Shown: positions 7,712-16,504, counted from the first letter of the stretch. The stretch is 40,879 nt of DNA from Hydrogeniiclostridium mannosilyticum (GCF_003268275.1 NZ_QLYR01000014.1:1-40879), one strand, 5' to 3'. The notes: generated by a model not told the origin, from the sequence alone. Translations and numbers: made by a program.

Positions 7712-7740
7712 ATAATAATATTAATATTATGATTTGTCAA
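7712..7740 (-). promoter_or_regulatory. Promoter of the hemolysin III gene
   Basis: Reading leftward, TTGACA (7735-7740), 17 bases, TATTAT (7712-7717). The -35 hexamer overlaps the TGA stop (7737-7739) of the upstream radical-SAM gene. Other -10-like steps occur in the same AT run. Confidence 0.75.
7715..7730. repeat. 16-bp perfect palindrome in the hemolysin III promoter
   Basis: ATAATATTAATATTAT reads the same on both strands and covers half of the spacer and part of the -10. Its placement fits a repressor operator, but AT-only palindromes also arise by chance. Confidence 0.4.
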
Positions 7741-8636
7741 GGAGCAACCCCCTCCAAATTAAAATCTGGAATATACTCCTTTTTGGAGGATGAACGCTCC
7801 TGGACAAAACCGTCTAGGCCCAACTCAAATAGGCGCTGCTGCACCTTCTCATACTCCCGTTGTGTAATACGCCGGTTGAGTTCCGGGTAATCAGGCGCCT
7901 TGCCGCAGGGAACATATTGTGCCATCAGGCTGATTAAGGCCCGCTCCCCCATATTCTCTGCCAGCCATTCCAACACCATAAGCGAATTTCTGGTATGCCC
8001 CGGCAGAATCAGGTGCCGCACCATTGTGCCGCTGCGCAACATTCCATCCGATCCAAAAACAGGCTTCCCTGTTTGTTCCGCCATCTCCAGCAGTGCGGCC
8101 TTTGCCACCAAGGCATAATCTTCAGCCCCAGAATAAGCAAGAGACAGTTGACTCTCTGCATATTTAAAATCAGGCAAGTAAATATCAACGAGCCCTCTCA
8201 GTGCGCGAACAGTCTCCACCCGCTCATAGCCGCTGGTATTGTAAACAACGGGAATTTTAGCCGCTGGCTTCCAGATTCGCAATGCCTCTATGACTGCCGC
8301 CGCGAAATGGGTAGGGTTTACCAGGTTGATATTATGAGCGCCCTGATCTGCCAAGCGCTGGAAGGTACCGGCAAGCTCCTGCGGCGTAAGGGACTTTCCT
8401 ACATTTCTTTCCGTGCTGATCTCATAATTCTGGCAATAAACACACTTCAAGGAGCAGCCGGTAAAAAACACCGCGCCGGATCCACGTGTTCCGCTGATGC
8501 AGGGCTCCTCCCAAAAATGCAAGGCAGCACGGGCCAATACAGCGTTAGCCCCCATGCCGCAATAGCCGCTCCCTTCCCCGGCACTTCTAAAAACGCCGCA
8601 TTGGCGCGGGCAAAGAAGACAATTTTTAATCTCCAT
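7737..8636 (-). CDS. Radical SAM protein, COG1313/PflA-like
   Basis: A 299-residue radical-SAM protein. C61, C65 and C68 (FFTGCSLKCVYCQNYE) form the CX3CX2C site for the SAM [4Fe-4S] cluster. A short N-terminal Cys cluster (CLLCPRQCG, later GYCG) is characteristic of the COG1313 group, annotated as pyruvate-formate-lyase-activating-enzyme-like. The true substrate is not known and no glycyl-radical enzyme gene is adjacent, so PFL activation should not be assumed. ATG at 8636 is chosen: AAGGA lies seven bases upstream and the Cys-rich N-terminus starts at once. A further 29 upstream codons in frame overlap the end of pgeF and lack family character. It sits 17 bases after pgeF in a likely three-gene operon. 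Confidence 0.85.
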   Translation of the reverse strand: MEIKNCLLCPRQCGVFRSAGEGSGYCGMGANAVLARAALHFWEEPCISGTRGSGAVFFTGCSLKCVYCQNYEISTERNVGKSLTPQELAGTFQRLADQGAHNINLVNPTHFAAAVIEALRIWKPAAKIPVVYNTSGYERVETVRALRGLVDIYLPDFKYAESQLSLAYSGAEDYALVAKAALLEMAEQTGKPVFGSDGMLRSGTMVRHLILPGHTRNSLMVLEWLAENMGERALISLMAQYVPCGKAPDYPELNRRITQREYEKVQQRLFELGLDGFVQERSSSKKEYIPDFNLEGVAP

Positions 8637-8653
8637 AGCGCAGTCCTTCCCGT

Positions 8654-9492
8654 TTATTCCGGTAACAGCTGCATCAGCGCAGCCATGCCTCCACGTACCC
8701 CTTTTGTGGCCCGGTGCGACCATAGCCAGCTATGATTACAGCAGCTGCAAAGCCCGCCAACCGTGATATGCTGTGCCAAAATCCCCGCTCCCTGCAAAAT
8801 GCGCCGGTTAGCCTCCCAAAGATCTACTTGATACTTCCCGGGCCTTCCCGCCTTAACAAATGCGTTTGGTTCAAAGGTCTGTAAGGCCATAAACGCTTCT
8901 GCGACATCGCGGTCTACCTCGAAGCAGCAGGGACCGATGGAGGGGCCGATTCCCACCAGGATATCCGCGGGGTCGGAGGAAAATTCCTTCTGCATGCTTT
9001 GTACAGTAATCGCTCCGATTTGGGCGGCTGTCCCACGCCAGCCGGCATGCGCCAAACCAATGGCCCGTTTTTTCTATCCAGAAAAAACAACGGGGTGCAA
9101 TCCGCATAATGCGTAAGCAGCGTTACTCCAGGTTCATCAGTGATAAGCCCGTCTACACTCTGCCGGTCTGCCGGAAAACGAACGCCGATGCCACATTCAC
9201 GCCTGCCTACCCTACGGATCTGGGTATGGTGATCCTGCGCGGAGGAAACCAACGAGCAATAATCAACCCCTACCGCGTCACACAGCAGGTGAAGATTGCG
9301 ATTCACATGCGCATCGCTGTCTCCCCGCCCACGGCTGAGATTCATTGTATTAAACGGGGCTGGGCTAACGCCGCCAACACGGGTGGAAAAAGCATGCCGC
9401 ACGAAGTGTACTCTGTCAAACGCCGGAAAGGTCAAATACCCCACACCGTTCCTTTCCCGGTAACACATGCTGCCCCGATGCTCCTGCTCCAT
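8654..9492 (-). pseudogene. pgeF: PgeF/YfiH family protein (polyphenol oxidase, laccase domain), frameshifted
   Basis: The two halves of one gene lie in different frames. The N-terminal half (from ATG 9492) contains FSTRVGGVS, NTMNLSRGRGD, AQDHHTQ and HYADCTPLFFLDRKN. The C-terminal half (ending 8654) contains AHAGWRGTA and GPSIGPCCFEV. Between them are the conserved Cys and two His of the family's metal site. They join if one A is added to the AAAAAA run (reverse strand of 9068-9073), which gives DRKKRAIGLAHAGWRGT, a normal family sequence. The whole would be about 279 residues, the usual length. The family is now linked to purine nucleoside phosphorolysis/deamination and peptidoglycan quality control, besides the old laccase label. 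The single-base loss may be a sequencing error or a true mutation. Confidence 0.85.
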
Positions 9493-9505
9493 ATAAGATT
9501 CCCTC

Positions 9506-10363
9506 TCAATCCTCTTCCGGGCTTTCTTTTGGCTGAATTGGCAGAATCGATTTTTTCACCAGAAGCCCTTCATATTTCAATTTAAACTGTACGCGCCCGT
9601 AAAAATTCATATGACAATGCCGGCAAACAAACAAGGAGCGGTAGCTCTTATTTTTCAACTGCCAATTGGTTAGCCGTCGGGCCCGGCGCCCGCACTGGGG
9701 ACAGTTAAACAACATATCGCCGGGTTGAATCAATGGATTATTCAGGTCGCACAAAATAGTAGTCTTGAACATCATGCGGCGATAAAACTCATCATCCGCC
9801 TCTTTTACAAAGCGCTGAACCCTCTCCGGGTCATAGAGCTTTTGGAAACAGCGCAAGGACAGCAGACTGTCTCCCAGAGCGCGATGGTGGTTAAAACCCG
9901 CGCCGTCTATCCCCAGCAGGCTCGCGGCGGTAGTCAGCCCCATTTGCTTGGCGGCGTCGTACTCCATGCACTGCTGGCAATAATCCTGTAAGTCCATATA
10001 CTGCCGTAAAAAGGGAATATGATTGCTGCCGTAAAAATAGCGGCAGTTCTCAATTAAGGTCAGAACATCTGAGGTGCCCCATGTCAGCAGCAACGCGTCG
10101 CCCATCCACTTTTTAAATTGGCTCGTCACCTGCATAAATTGAAGGCCCTTTTCCAATTCCTCATTGGTGATGCTGGTAAGGGTTTTAATTTTACCGCTTA
10201 TCTTCTTGCCAACCTGAGGCCGCACCAGCGCCTCAAAGGTGTCAATAATATTTAGGGTTCCGTCCACCTTGACGGCTCCAAATTCAATAATTTCATTGAT
10301 AAAACCCTTTAAGCGTTTGCTGTAGGTTCCATTCCATTCCAAATCTAAAATTACATACTGCAT
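9506..10363 (-). CDS. DEDDh 3'-5' exonuclease with C-terminal zinc ribbon
   Basis: Residues 1-180 are a DnaQ/KapD-like exonuclease fold. D7 and E9 (VILDLEWNG) form ExoI, a central Asp (TSDVLTLIE, D99) fits ExoII, and FNHHRALGDS (H160, D165) is the ExoIII motif of the DEDDh class. Residues 221-250 carry two Cys pairs (CPQCG, C221/C224, and CRHC, C247/C250) that look like a zinc ribbon, followed by a basic tail. The nuclease could act on RNA or DNA; the ribbon suggests nucleic-acid or partner binding. AGGTGAGG lies ten bases before the ATG. It is first of a likely operon with pgeF (12 bases downstream) and the radical-SAM gene, and follows typA after 105 bases. Confidence 0.85.
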   Translation of the reverse strand: MQYVILDLEWNGTYSKRLKGFINEIIEFGAVKVDGTLNIIDTFEALVRPQVGKKISGKIKTLTSITNEELEKGLQFMQVTSQFKKWMGDALLLTWGTSDVLTLIENCRYFYGSNHIPFLRQYMDLQDYCQQCMEYDAAKQMGLTTAASLLGIDGAGFNHHRALGDSLLSLRCFQKLYDPERVQRFVKEADDEFYRRMMFKTTILCDLNNPLIQPGDMLFNCPQCGRRARRLTNWQLKNKSYRSLFVCRHCHMNFYGRVQFKLKYEGLLVKKSILPIQPKESPEED

Positions 10364-10468
10364 CGCGGCTGTACCTCACCTGCCTTTCTGAAAATAAAAC
10401 CGGTTCCAATAAAAACAGGCAGCACGCTGCAGCTATTTTGCCACAGCCGCCGCCGTTGGTGCTGAGTC

Positions 10469-12289
10469 TTATTTGTTTTTGCTTGCCTTCTTCATCCGCA
10501 GTTCCTTGCTCAATACGGTCTTGCGCATACGAATATTTTTAGGTGTAACCTCAACCAGCTCATCGTTTTTAATAAATTCCAGTGACTGCTCCAGGCTCAA
10601 AATAGTGGGTGGTGTCAGCCGCAGCGCCTCATCCGCACTGGATGAGCGCGTATTGGTTACATGCTTTTTTTTGCACACGTTCACCGTAATGTCGTCGGAC
10701 TTCGGACTAACGCCGACAATCATGCCTTCATAGACCTCTACGCCGGGCCCGATAAAAAGACGGCCGCGGTCCTGTGCGTACCAAAGGCCATAGCCGGTGG
10801 ATTCCCCGGTTTCATGTGCAATCAATGAGCCCTGCGCGCGCTCCTGAATATCTCCCTTGTACGGCTCGTAACCGTCAAAGACATTATTCATAATCCCGTT
10901 GCCATTAGTATCTGTTAAAAATTCCTGCCGGTAGCCCATCAGGCCACGCGCTGGAATTTTGAACTCCAGATGCGTCATGCCTGTGTCCCTTGTGCCCATA
11001 TTGACGATTTCTGCCTTACGACTGCCCAACTTTTCCATAACGGCGCCGACATAACTGTCCGGTACCTCTATCATCAGCAGCTCAATGGGTTCATATTTCT
11101 TACCGTTGACCTCTTTATAAATCACCTGTGGAGCAGAAACCTGAAATTCAAAATCCTGCCGGCGCATCTGTTCAATCAATATCGACAGGTGCAGCTCCCC
11201 GCGGCCTGAAACCTTGAAGGTGTCCGGGGAATCCGTCTCTTCCACACGCATGGCTACATTGGTCTCAACTTCCTTGAACAGTCTTTCCCGAAGATTACGG
11301 CTGGTCACAAATTTACCCTCCCGGCCGGCAAAAGGGCTGTTGTTCACCATGAACATCATGGACACGGTGGGCTCATCGATCTGAACAAAGGGAAGCGGTT
11401 CAACACACTCCGGCGCACAGGCGGTTTCGCCGATATTTAAGTCTGCAATACCGGAGACCGCAACGATGTCGCCCAGCCTGGCCTCCTCAACCTCTACCCG
11501 GTGCAGGCCCTCAAACTGGTAGAGCTTGGTGATTTTGACATTTTTGGTTGTCCCATCCCGGTGGCACAGCACAACATTCTGTCCATTATGGACCTCACCG
11601 CGTTCGACGCGGCCAATTCCAATGCGGCCTACATAATCGTCATAGTCAATATTGGAAAACAACACCTGTGCCGGCCCTGTAAGATCCCCTTTGGGCGCGG
11701 GAATTTCCCGAAGGATCGCATCCAGCAGCGGCTTCATGTCTGTTCCTTCCTCGCCGGGGTCAACCGTGGCATAGCCGCCCTTCCCCGAGGCGTAAACTAC
11801 CGGGAACTCAAGCTGGTCCTCATCCGCTCCCAGTTCAATAAACAGGTCCAGCACTTCATCTACAACCTCCGCAGGGCGTGCCCCTGGACGATCCACCTTA
11901 TTAATGACGACCAACGGCTTTTTACCAAGCCCCAGCGCCTTCTTCAATACAAAACGGGTCTGCGGCATGCACCCCTCAAAGGCATCCACCAGCAGCAAAA
12001 CGCCGTCCACCATCATTAAAATACGTTCGACCTCTCCGCCAAAATCGGCATGGCCGGGGGTATCAACGATATTAACCTTAACATCATTATACATGACTGC
12101 GGTATTTTTTGACAAAATGGTGATGCCTCGTTCACGTTCCAGGTCATTGGAGTCCATCACACGTTCAGCGACCGCCTCGTTAGCGCGAAAAATTCCGCTC
12201 TGGCGCAGCAATTGGTCAACCAGTGTTGTTTTACCATGGTCGACATGCGCAATAATCGCTATATTTCTTACATCCGTTCTCTGATCCAT
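10469..12289 (-). CDS. typA: Ribosome-associated GTPase TypA/BipA
   Basis: This 606-residue translational GTPase of the EF-G/LepA superfamily takes part in 50S subunit assembly and stress adaptation. G1 is [10 protein letters not shown] near residue 15, G2 lies in RERGITI, G3 is [12 protein letters not shown] and G4 is [10 protein letters not shown]. These are followed by domain II, the EF-G III and V-like domains ([28 protein letters not shown]) and the TypA-specific C-terminal domain ending in a Lys-rich tail. The length is typical. AGAGG precedes the ATG at a slightly long distance. Its promoter is at 12329-12357. A weak GC hairpin with a T-run lies downstream, so read-through into the exonuclease operon is possible. 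Confidence 0.96.
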   Translation of the reverse strand: MDQRTDVRNIAIIAHVDHGKTTLVDQLLRQSGIFRANEAVAERVMDSNDLERERGITILSKNTAVMYNDVKVNIVDTPGHADFGGEVERILMMVDGVLLLVDAFEGCMPQTRFVLKKALGLGKKPLVVINKVDRPGARPAEVVDEVLDLFIELGADEDQLEFPVVYASGKGGYATVDPGEEGTDMKPLLDAILREIPAPKGDLTGPAQVLFSNIDYDDYVGRIGIGRVERGEVHNGQNVVLCHRDGTTKNVKITKLYQFEGLHRVEVEEARLGDIVAVSGIADLNIGETACAPECVEPLPFVQIDEPTVSMMFMVNNSPFAGREGKFVTSRNLRERLFKEVETNVAMRVEETDSPDTFKVSGRGELHLSILIEQMRRQDFEFQVSAPQVIYKEVNGKKYEPIELLMIEVPDSYVGAVMEKLGSRKAEIVNMGTRDTGMTHLEFKIPARGLMGYRQEFLTDTNGNGIMNNVFDGYEPYKGDIQERAQGSLIAHETGESTGYGLWYAQDRGRLFIGPGVEVYEGMIVGVSPKSDDITVNVCKKKHVTNTRSSSADEALRLTPPTILSLEQSLEFIKNDELVEVTPKNIRMRKTVLSKELRMKKASKNK

Positions 12290-12328
12290 CTAATTACTAC
12301 CTCTTCTCTGAAATTCACAAACAAAAAT

Positions 12329-12357
12329 AGTATATCACATTTCAACAAAGAAGTGAA
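12329..12357 (-). promoter_or_regulatory. Promoter of typA
   Basis: Reading leftward, TTCACT (12352-12357), 17 bases, TATACT (12329-12334), about 40 bases before the ATG. Confidence 0.6.
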
Positions 12358-12416
12358 CTGTTTTTTGTCTAAATTTCAAGCAGAATCTCTATCAAACACT
12401 GTGAAATATTGCTCCT

Positions 12417-13286
12417 TCAGTCTGCATTTTCTTCCTTAAGTTCCTGTTTGCTCCCTTTGTTTTGCATACGCTCCGAAGTAAAGAACAAGGAAACTAATAC
12501 GCCGGCTGCGAGCATAAGCAGGGCCACCCAGCCCTCTGCTACAGAAAGTGTAAAGCCGGCCTTCATGAAAATCGGGATTGCAGACCCGCCAACCAGACCC
12601 AAAATGGCAAAATAAGTAAATTGTGGAAAACGGCGGAGGCAAAAGTCCACTAATTTGGCGCCGAACAAAAGCCCGGCCAATACCCCAATTCCAACCGGCA
12701 ATAACACTAGGATGTTTAAATTTTTCACAGCGTTGACCACCGTCTCATAGGTGCCAAAAATAACCATGATCATAGAACCGCTGATTCCGGGCAGAATCAT
12801 GCAAACCGCCGCGAGCACCCCGACCAAGCAGAGGCGGACCGCCAGCAAAAGGTCAAGCTGTTCAATTGCTCCGGTAGACGCTCCCGATTGTGACGACACT
12901 ACAGCCAGCAGCACCATAACGCCAAACATTGCCACAAACCCCACCAGGCTTACACCTTTAAACGGCGTTTCCAGTGCCCTGCGGAGCAGCATGGGGATAA
13001 TCCCGATTACAAGGCCCAAAAAGAAAAAGTTGACCGCCATGGGAAAATGCTCCAGCAAAAACGAAATAACAAAACTAAAAGCAAAAATACCAATTCCCAT
13101 GCCGAGCACAAGAGGCGCCAAGAAAAGCAGGTTCTTTTTTAGGTTCTTTGTTAAGCGGCTGATGGAACCAATCAGCTTATCGTAAATATTAAGCAGCACC
13201 GCCAAGGTGCCACCGCTGACGCCGGGGATAATTTCAGCGATGCCAATCACTACGCCGCAGAGGATTGTTACTGCAAATTCCATCAT
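12417..13286 (-). CDS. popT: DUF368 membrane protein, PopT-type undecaprenyl-phosphate translocase
   Basis: A 289-residue, very hydrophobic protein with roughly eight membrane segments. It contains two copies of the DUF368 signature, IIPGVSGGTLAVL near the N-terminus and ILPGISGSMIMVI in the middle, which implies an internal duplication with re-entrant loops. DUF368 proteins (PopT) recycle undecaprenyl phosphate from the outer to the inner leaflet of the membrane so that the lipid carrier can be reused for wall and polysaccharide synthesis. AGGAG lies five bases before ATG 13286 and eight before the next ATG, so the start may be either. The gene follows the sugar transferase by 10 bases in one transcript, which supports a lipid-carrier role. 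Confidence 0.85.
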   Translation of the reverse strand: MMEFAVTILCGVVIGIAEIIPGVSGGTLAVLLNIYDKLIGSISRLTKNLKKNLLFLAPLVLGMGIGIFAFSFVISFLLEHFPMAVNFFFLGLVIGIIPMLLRRALETPFKGVSLVGFVAMFGVMVLLAVVSSQSGASTGAIEQLDLLLAVRLCLVGVLAAVCMILPGISGSMIMVIFGTYETVVNAVKNLNILVLLPVGIGVLAGLLFGAKLVDFCLRRFPQFTYFAILGLVGGSAIPIFMKAGFTLSVAEGWVALLMLAAGVLVSLFFTSERMQNKGSKQELKEENAD

Positions 13287-13296
13287 TCAATCTCCT

Positions 13297-13974
13297 TTAC
13301 TTTGCTACCGCATGCAGGGTTTGAAACATTATTTTGATATCTTTCCAGAAAGACAGCCGCGCCACATATTCCAAATTAAGCCGCGTCTTTTCCGGCAGGA
13401 TCTGCTCCACATAGATCTGCTCCGGGTCACCGCCTGAATTCAAGATTTTGTCCTCATCCTTAAAGACAATGCTCGAGGGCGCCGTGACCCCTGGACGAAC
13501 CAGCAGGGTTGCCATCCCCTCCGGCGAATACGCTTCCACATACCTGCGGACTTCAGGCCTCGGGCCGACGAAGCTCATGCTGCCCCCCAGTACGTTCAGC
13601 AGCTGAGAAACCTCGTCCAGACGGCACTTGCGAATCAGCCGCCCCACCCGTGTGATTCTTGGATCCTCATTCAGCGTAATAGCCAGGCCTTTTTTGTCGG
13701 CATCCTGCACCATTGTACGGAATTTAAAAATTTTGAAATCCTTATTATAACGTCCTACGCGGATCTGACGGTAAAATACGGGCCCCTTTGAGTCGAGCTT
13801 GATCGCAATTGCCAGCACCAGCATAACCGGCGACAAAATCAATAAAATTAAAAATGAAACCACGATATCGAATAAGCGTTTAAAAAACAAACTACATTTT
13901 TTATGCGATAAAAGGCCGGCATATTCTTTCACTTTTTCATTTTGCATCGAACCTGGCATATTTTGAAGCTTCAT
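13297..13974 (-). CDS. Initiating sugar transferase (polyprenyl-phosphate hexose-1-phosphate transferase)
   Basis: A 225-residue small PGT of the bacterial sugar transferase family. It transfers a sugar-1-phosphate from a nucleotide sugar to undecaprenyl phosphate, the first step of capsule, exopolysaccharide or glycan assembly. It shows KRLFDIVVSFLILLILSP, the single N-terminal membrane (re-entrant) segment, then FYRQIRVGRYNKDFKIFKFRTM, RKCRLDEVSQLLNVLGG with the catalytic Asp-Glu pair, and FVGPRPEV. About 25 residues precede the core, and the larger WbaP-type N-terminal domain is absent. The sugar cannot be predicted. GGAGG sits four bases from the ATG, somewhat close. A promoter lies at 14079-14107, and popT follows in the same operon. 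Confidence 0.92.
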   Translation of the reverse strand: MKLQNMPGSMQNEKVKEYAGLLSHKKCSLFFKRLFDIVVSFLILLILSPVMLVLAIAIKLDSKGPVFYRQIRVGRYNKDFKIFKFRTMVQDADKKGLAITLNEDPRITRVGRLIRKCRLDEVSQLLNVLGGSMSFVGPRPEVRRYVEAYSPEGMATLLVRPGVTAPSSIVFKDEDKILNSGGDPEQIYVEQILPEKTRLNLEYVARLSFWKDIKIMFQTLHAVAK

Positions 13975-14078
13975 ACTTCCTCCAAAGACGGCGTTATTAG
14001 AGTAGGCCTGCTTTTTTCACCGATATACGCTCTTCATACCCTTGAATTAAAATCAGGCATACATTCCCATTTTGGTTT

Positions 14079-14107
14079 ATTATATCACATAAGCCCTTTC
14101 TTAACAA
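14079..14107 (-). promoter_or_regulatory. Promoter of the sugar transferase-popT operon
   Basis: Reading leftward, TTGTTA (14102-14107), 17 bases, TATAAT (14079-14084). This gives a leader of about 100 nt. It is divergent from the glk promoter, whose -35 is 28 bases away. Confidence 0.7.
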
Positions 14108-14134
14108 TTTTTTTCTAATAAGGCCACAGGAATA

Positions 14135-14164
14135 TTTACTTATTCGTTAAAAAGATGCTATACT
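14135..14164 (+). promoter_or_regulatory. Promoter of glk-galM
   Basis: TTTACT (14135-14140), 18 bases, TATACT (14159-14164), followed about 30 bases later by GGGAGGG and the glk ATG. Confidence 0.55.
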
Positions 14165-14204
14165 AAATAACATAAATTGTAATAAACAGCGGGAGGGCTT
14201 GATT

Positions 14205-15161
14205 ATGTATTATTTAGGAATTGATCTCGGCGGTACCAATATTGCGGCAGGGGTAGTAGATGAATCCTGCAAAATCATTGCACGGGCAGAACGGAAAACA
14301 GTCGTTCCATGTAAACCGGAAGGCCTGGTTGACGACTTGGCCGCCACTGCATTGGAGGCCCTATCCTCTGCCGGACTCACACTCAAAAATATTCCCTGGG
14401 TGGGCATCGGCTGCCCCGGCACGGTTAACCGTGACACCGGCGTTGTCGAATTTTCCAACAATTTGTATCTACACCATTTTCATCTTAAGGAATTATTAGA
14501 GAAAAAGCTTGGCGCTGAGGTTGTGATTGAAAACGATGCCAATGCGGCGGCCTACGGCGAATACCACGCTGGCGCCCTCAAGGGAGCCAAAAACGGTATT
14601 GCTATCACATTGGGAACGGGAGTTGGCGGCGGCATTATCATTGACGGAAAAATTTACTCTGGTTCTAACTTTGCCGGCGGTGAGCTTGGGCATACGGTTA
14701 TTGTTCACAATGGGCGCCCCTGCAACTGCGGTCGAAAAGGCTGTTGGGAGGCTTACGCCTCTGCTACCGGGTTAATCGTTTCCACCAAAGAGCACATGCT
14801 GGAGCAGCCCGGCGACAAGACAAGCCCGCTCTGGGCACTCTCTAACGGCGATATCAACCAGGTAACCGGCCGAACAGCCTTTGATGCCATGCGTGCCGGG
14901 GACCCATTGGCAAAGGAAATCGTTGACAGCTACATTGCCCAGCTGGTTTGCGGCCTTGCAAACTGCATCAATATTTTTCAGCCGGATATTCTATGCATCG
15001 GCGGCGGTATCAGCAATGAACGCGATAATCTTTTAAACCCTGTCCGCGCTCTGCTAAAAACACAGGTCTACAGCATTCATTCAACCAAACAAACGCAGAT
15101 TTGCCGGGCGGCTCTGGGCAATGATGCGGGTATTATCGGCGCCGCGCTGCTTGGGAAATAG
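14205..15161 (+). CDS. glcK: ROK family glucokinase
   Basis: This 318-residue cytosolic sugar kinase phosphorylates glucose with ATP to glucose-6-phosphate. The N-terminal phosphate motif is GIDLGGTN (5-12), and the catalytic Asp is D111 in ENDANAAAYGE. The ROK zinc site is complete: H163 (GELGHTVI) with C173, C175 and C180 (CNCGRKGCWE). These features separate a ROK kinase from a ROK repressor, which would also carry an N-terminal helix-turn-helix; none is present. ATG at 14205 is eight bases from GGAGG; an upstream in-frame TTG at 14199 is too close. galM follows after 37 bases, so the pair feeds hexoses into glycolysis. Other hexoses or N-acetyl sugars are possible substrates. Confidence 0.92.
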   Translation: MYYLGIDLGGTNIAAGVVDESCKIIARAERKTVVPCKPEGLVDDLAATALEALSSAGLTLKNIPWVGIGCPGTVNRDTGVVEFSNNLYLHHFHLKELLEKKLGAEVVIENDANAAAYGEYHAGALKGAKNGIAITLGTGVGGGIIIDGKIYSGSNFAGGELGHTVIVHNGRPCNCGRKGCWEAYASATGLIVSTKEHMLEQPGDKTSPLWALSNGDINQVTGRTAFDAMRAGDPLAKEIVDSYIAQLVCGLANCINIFQPDILCIGGGISNERDNLLNPVRALLKTQVYSIHSTKQTQICRAALGNDAGIIGAALLGK

Positions 15162-15198
15162 CTCTATCCCCAATTCATAAGATCGTGAGGATATTTTA

Positions 15199-16260
15199 AT
15201 GAGTATTGATGTAAGAAGGTTTGGTACGCTGCCTGACGGACGAACCGTCGAGCAATACAAACTAAAAAACAGCAGCGGCACCTTTTTCAGCGTCCTCTCC
15301 TATGGCTGCCGCATTACCGAGCTATGGGTACCCGACCGCAAGGGCACCTTGGGCGATGTCGTGCTGGGACACGACACCTTAGAGGAATATTGCCGCCAGG
15401 GAGACTTTCTCGGCGCCGTCGTTGGGAGGTATGCCAACCGTATTTCCGGCGCTTCCTTTAAAATCGGCGATGCCGCCTATACTCTGGCTGCAAATGACCA
15501 CGGAAACAGCCTGCACGGTGGACCAAACGGATTTCACAATCAAGTCTGGCGGGTAAAATCCAGCAATAATTCCGATGATGCGCCCTCCATCACCTTTTCC
15601 TACACCAGCCCGGACGGCGAGGAAGGTTTTCCCGGAAACCTGGAGGTCCTGGTGCAGTATACATTGACCACTGATAACGCCCTGATTATCGACTACCGGG
15701 CAGAAACAGATGCCGAAACGCCTGTCAATTTTACCAACCACAGCTACTTCAACCTGACGGGTGATGCCCGCAAAAAGATCCTTTCCCATGAGCTGAGGCT
15801 GAAGGCCGACTATATTACCGAGGTAGACGACGAGCTCATTCCTACCGGTAGATTTATTCCCGTAGACGGTACACCTTTTGATTTTAATAAAGCCAAAACA
15901 ATTGGACAGGATATCCGAGCAAACGATACCATTCTCAGAAGTGCAAAAGGATACGATCATAATTTTGCCCTTATTCTGGGGCAGGCGCTCAAAAAGATCG
16001 GCGAGGTCTACGACCAGGCCAGCGGACGGATTATGCTGATGTTTACGGATTTGCCGGGCCTTCAGCTATATACTGGCAACAATTTTACGGACAATACACG
16101 GGGTAAAAACGGCGTTACCCACACCAGCCATTGCGCATTCTGCGTTGAAACACAATTTTATCCGGATTCACCCAACCAGCCGTCTTTCCCCTTCCACTTT
16201 CTTAAACCGGGGGAACCCTATTCGAGCACTACAATTTATAAATTTGAAACGCGCCGGTAA
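15199..16260 (+). CDS. galM: Galactose mutarotase (aldose 1-epimerase)
   Basis: The 353 residues match full-length GalM, which interconverts the alpha and beta anomers of galactose or glucose. Visible motifs are VVGRYANRI, the NDHGNSLHGGPNGFHNQVW substrate loop, the catalytic His in NFTNHSYFNL, and the catalytic Glu in CVETQFYPDSPNQPSF. It has no signal peptide. A GTGAGGA ribosome site precedes the ATG. As the downstream partner of glucokinase it supplies the anomer used by the kinase. A strong GC hairpin at 16369-16413 ends the transcript. Confidence 0.94.
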   Translation: MSIDVRRFGTLPDGRTVEQYKLKNSSGTFFSVLSYGCRITELWVPDRKGTLGDVVLGHDTLEEYCRQGDFLGAVVGRYANRISGASFKIGDAAYTLAANDHGNSLHGGPNGFHNQVWRVKSSNNSDDAPSITFSYTSPDGEEGFPGNLEVLVQYTLTTDNALIIDYRAETDAETPVNFTNHSYFNLTGDARKKILSHELRLKADYITEVDDELIPTGRFIPVDGTPFDFNKAKTIGQDIRANDTILRSAKGYDHNFALILGQALKKIGEVYDQASGRIMLMFTDLPGLQLYTGNNFTDNTRGKNGVTHTSHCAFCVETQFYPDSPNQPSFPFHFLKPGEPYSSTTIYKFETRR

Positions 16261-16368
16261 TTATTTAGGGTATAAAAATTAGCGCATTCCTTCAGCCCTT
16301 CCCTTAAAAAACAGTGAATTAAAACGCCCGGCTGTGGAACTACGCACAGGTTCCCAGAGATACAAGAA

Positions 16369-16413
16369 AACCGCCCCCGATGTAGAATGAGAGCTACGCC
16401 GGGGGCGGTTTGT
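16369..16413 (+). terminator. Terminator of glk-galM
   Basis: AACCGCCCCCG (16369-16379) pairs perfectly with CGGGGGCGGTT (16400-16410), extended inside by GTAG/CTAC. The tail is only TTTGT, but the stem is very stable. Confidence 0.75.
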
Positions 16414-16417
16414 ATAT

Positions 16418-16446
16418 GGCGGAAGATAGCGCTCTACCATTCCGCC
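16418..16446. repeat. Inverted repeat between the glk-galM and ABC operons
   Basis: GGCGGAA (16418-16424) and TTCCGCC (16440-16446) form a 7-bp stem with a 15-base loop and no T-run on either side. It lies between the two convergent terminators. Apart from these hairpins I see nothing in 16261-16575. Confidence 0.5.
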
Positions 16447-16504
16447 GCCTTATTATTGGCCGCTGCAAATACGGAACCACTGGTTCGCTAGGCTTTCGTA
16501 AAAG

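Noticed and set aside
7995-8735. 246-codon open frame on the + strand
   Set aside because: It overlaps the radical-SAM gene and the end of pgeF on the other strand, both with clear motifs; a shadow frame.
10396-10445. GC-rich hairpin and TTTTT run after typA
   Set aside because: The best stem is about 4 bp with a 4-base loop next to the T-run; possible but not supportable as a terminator.
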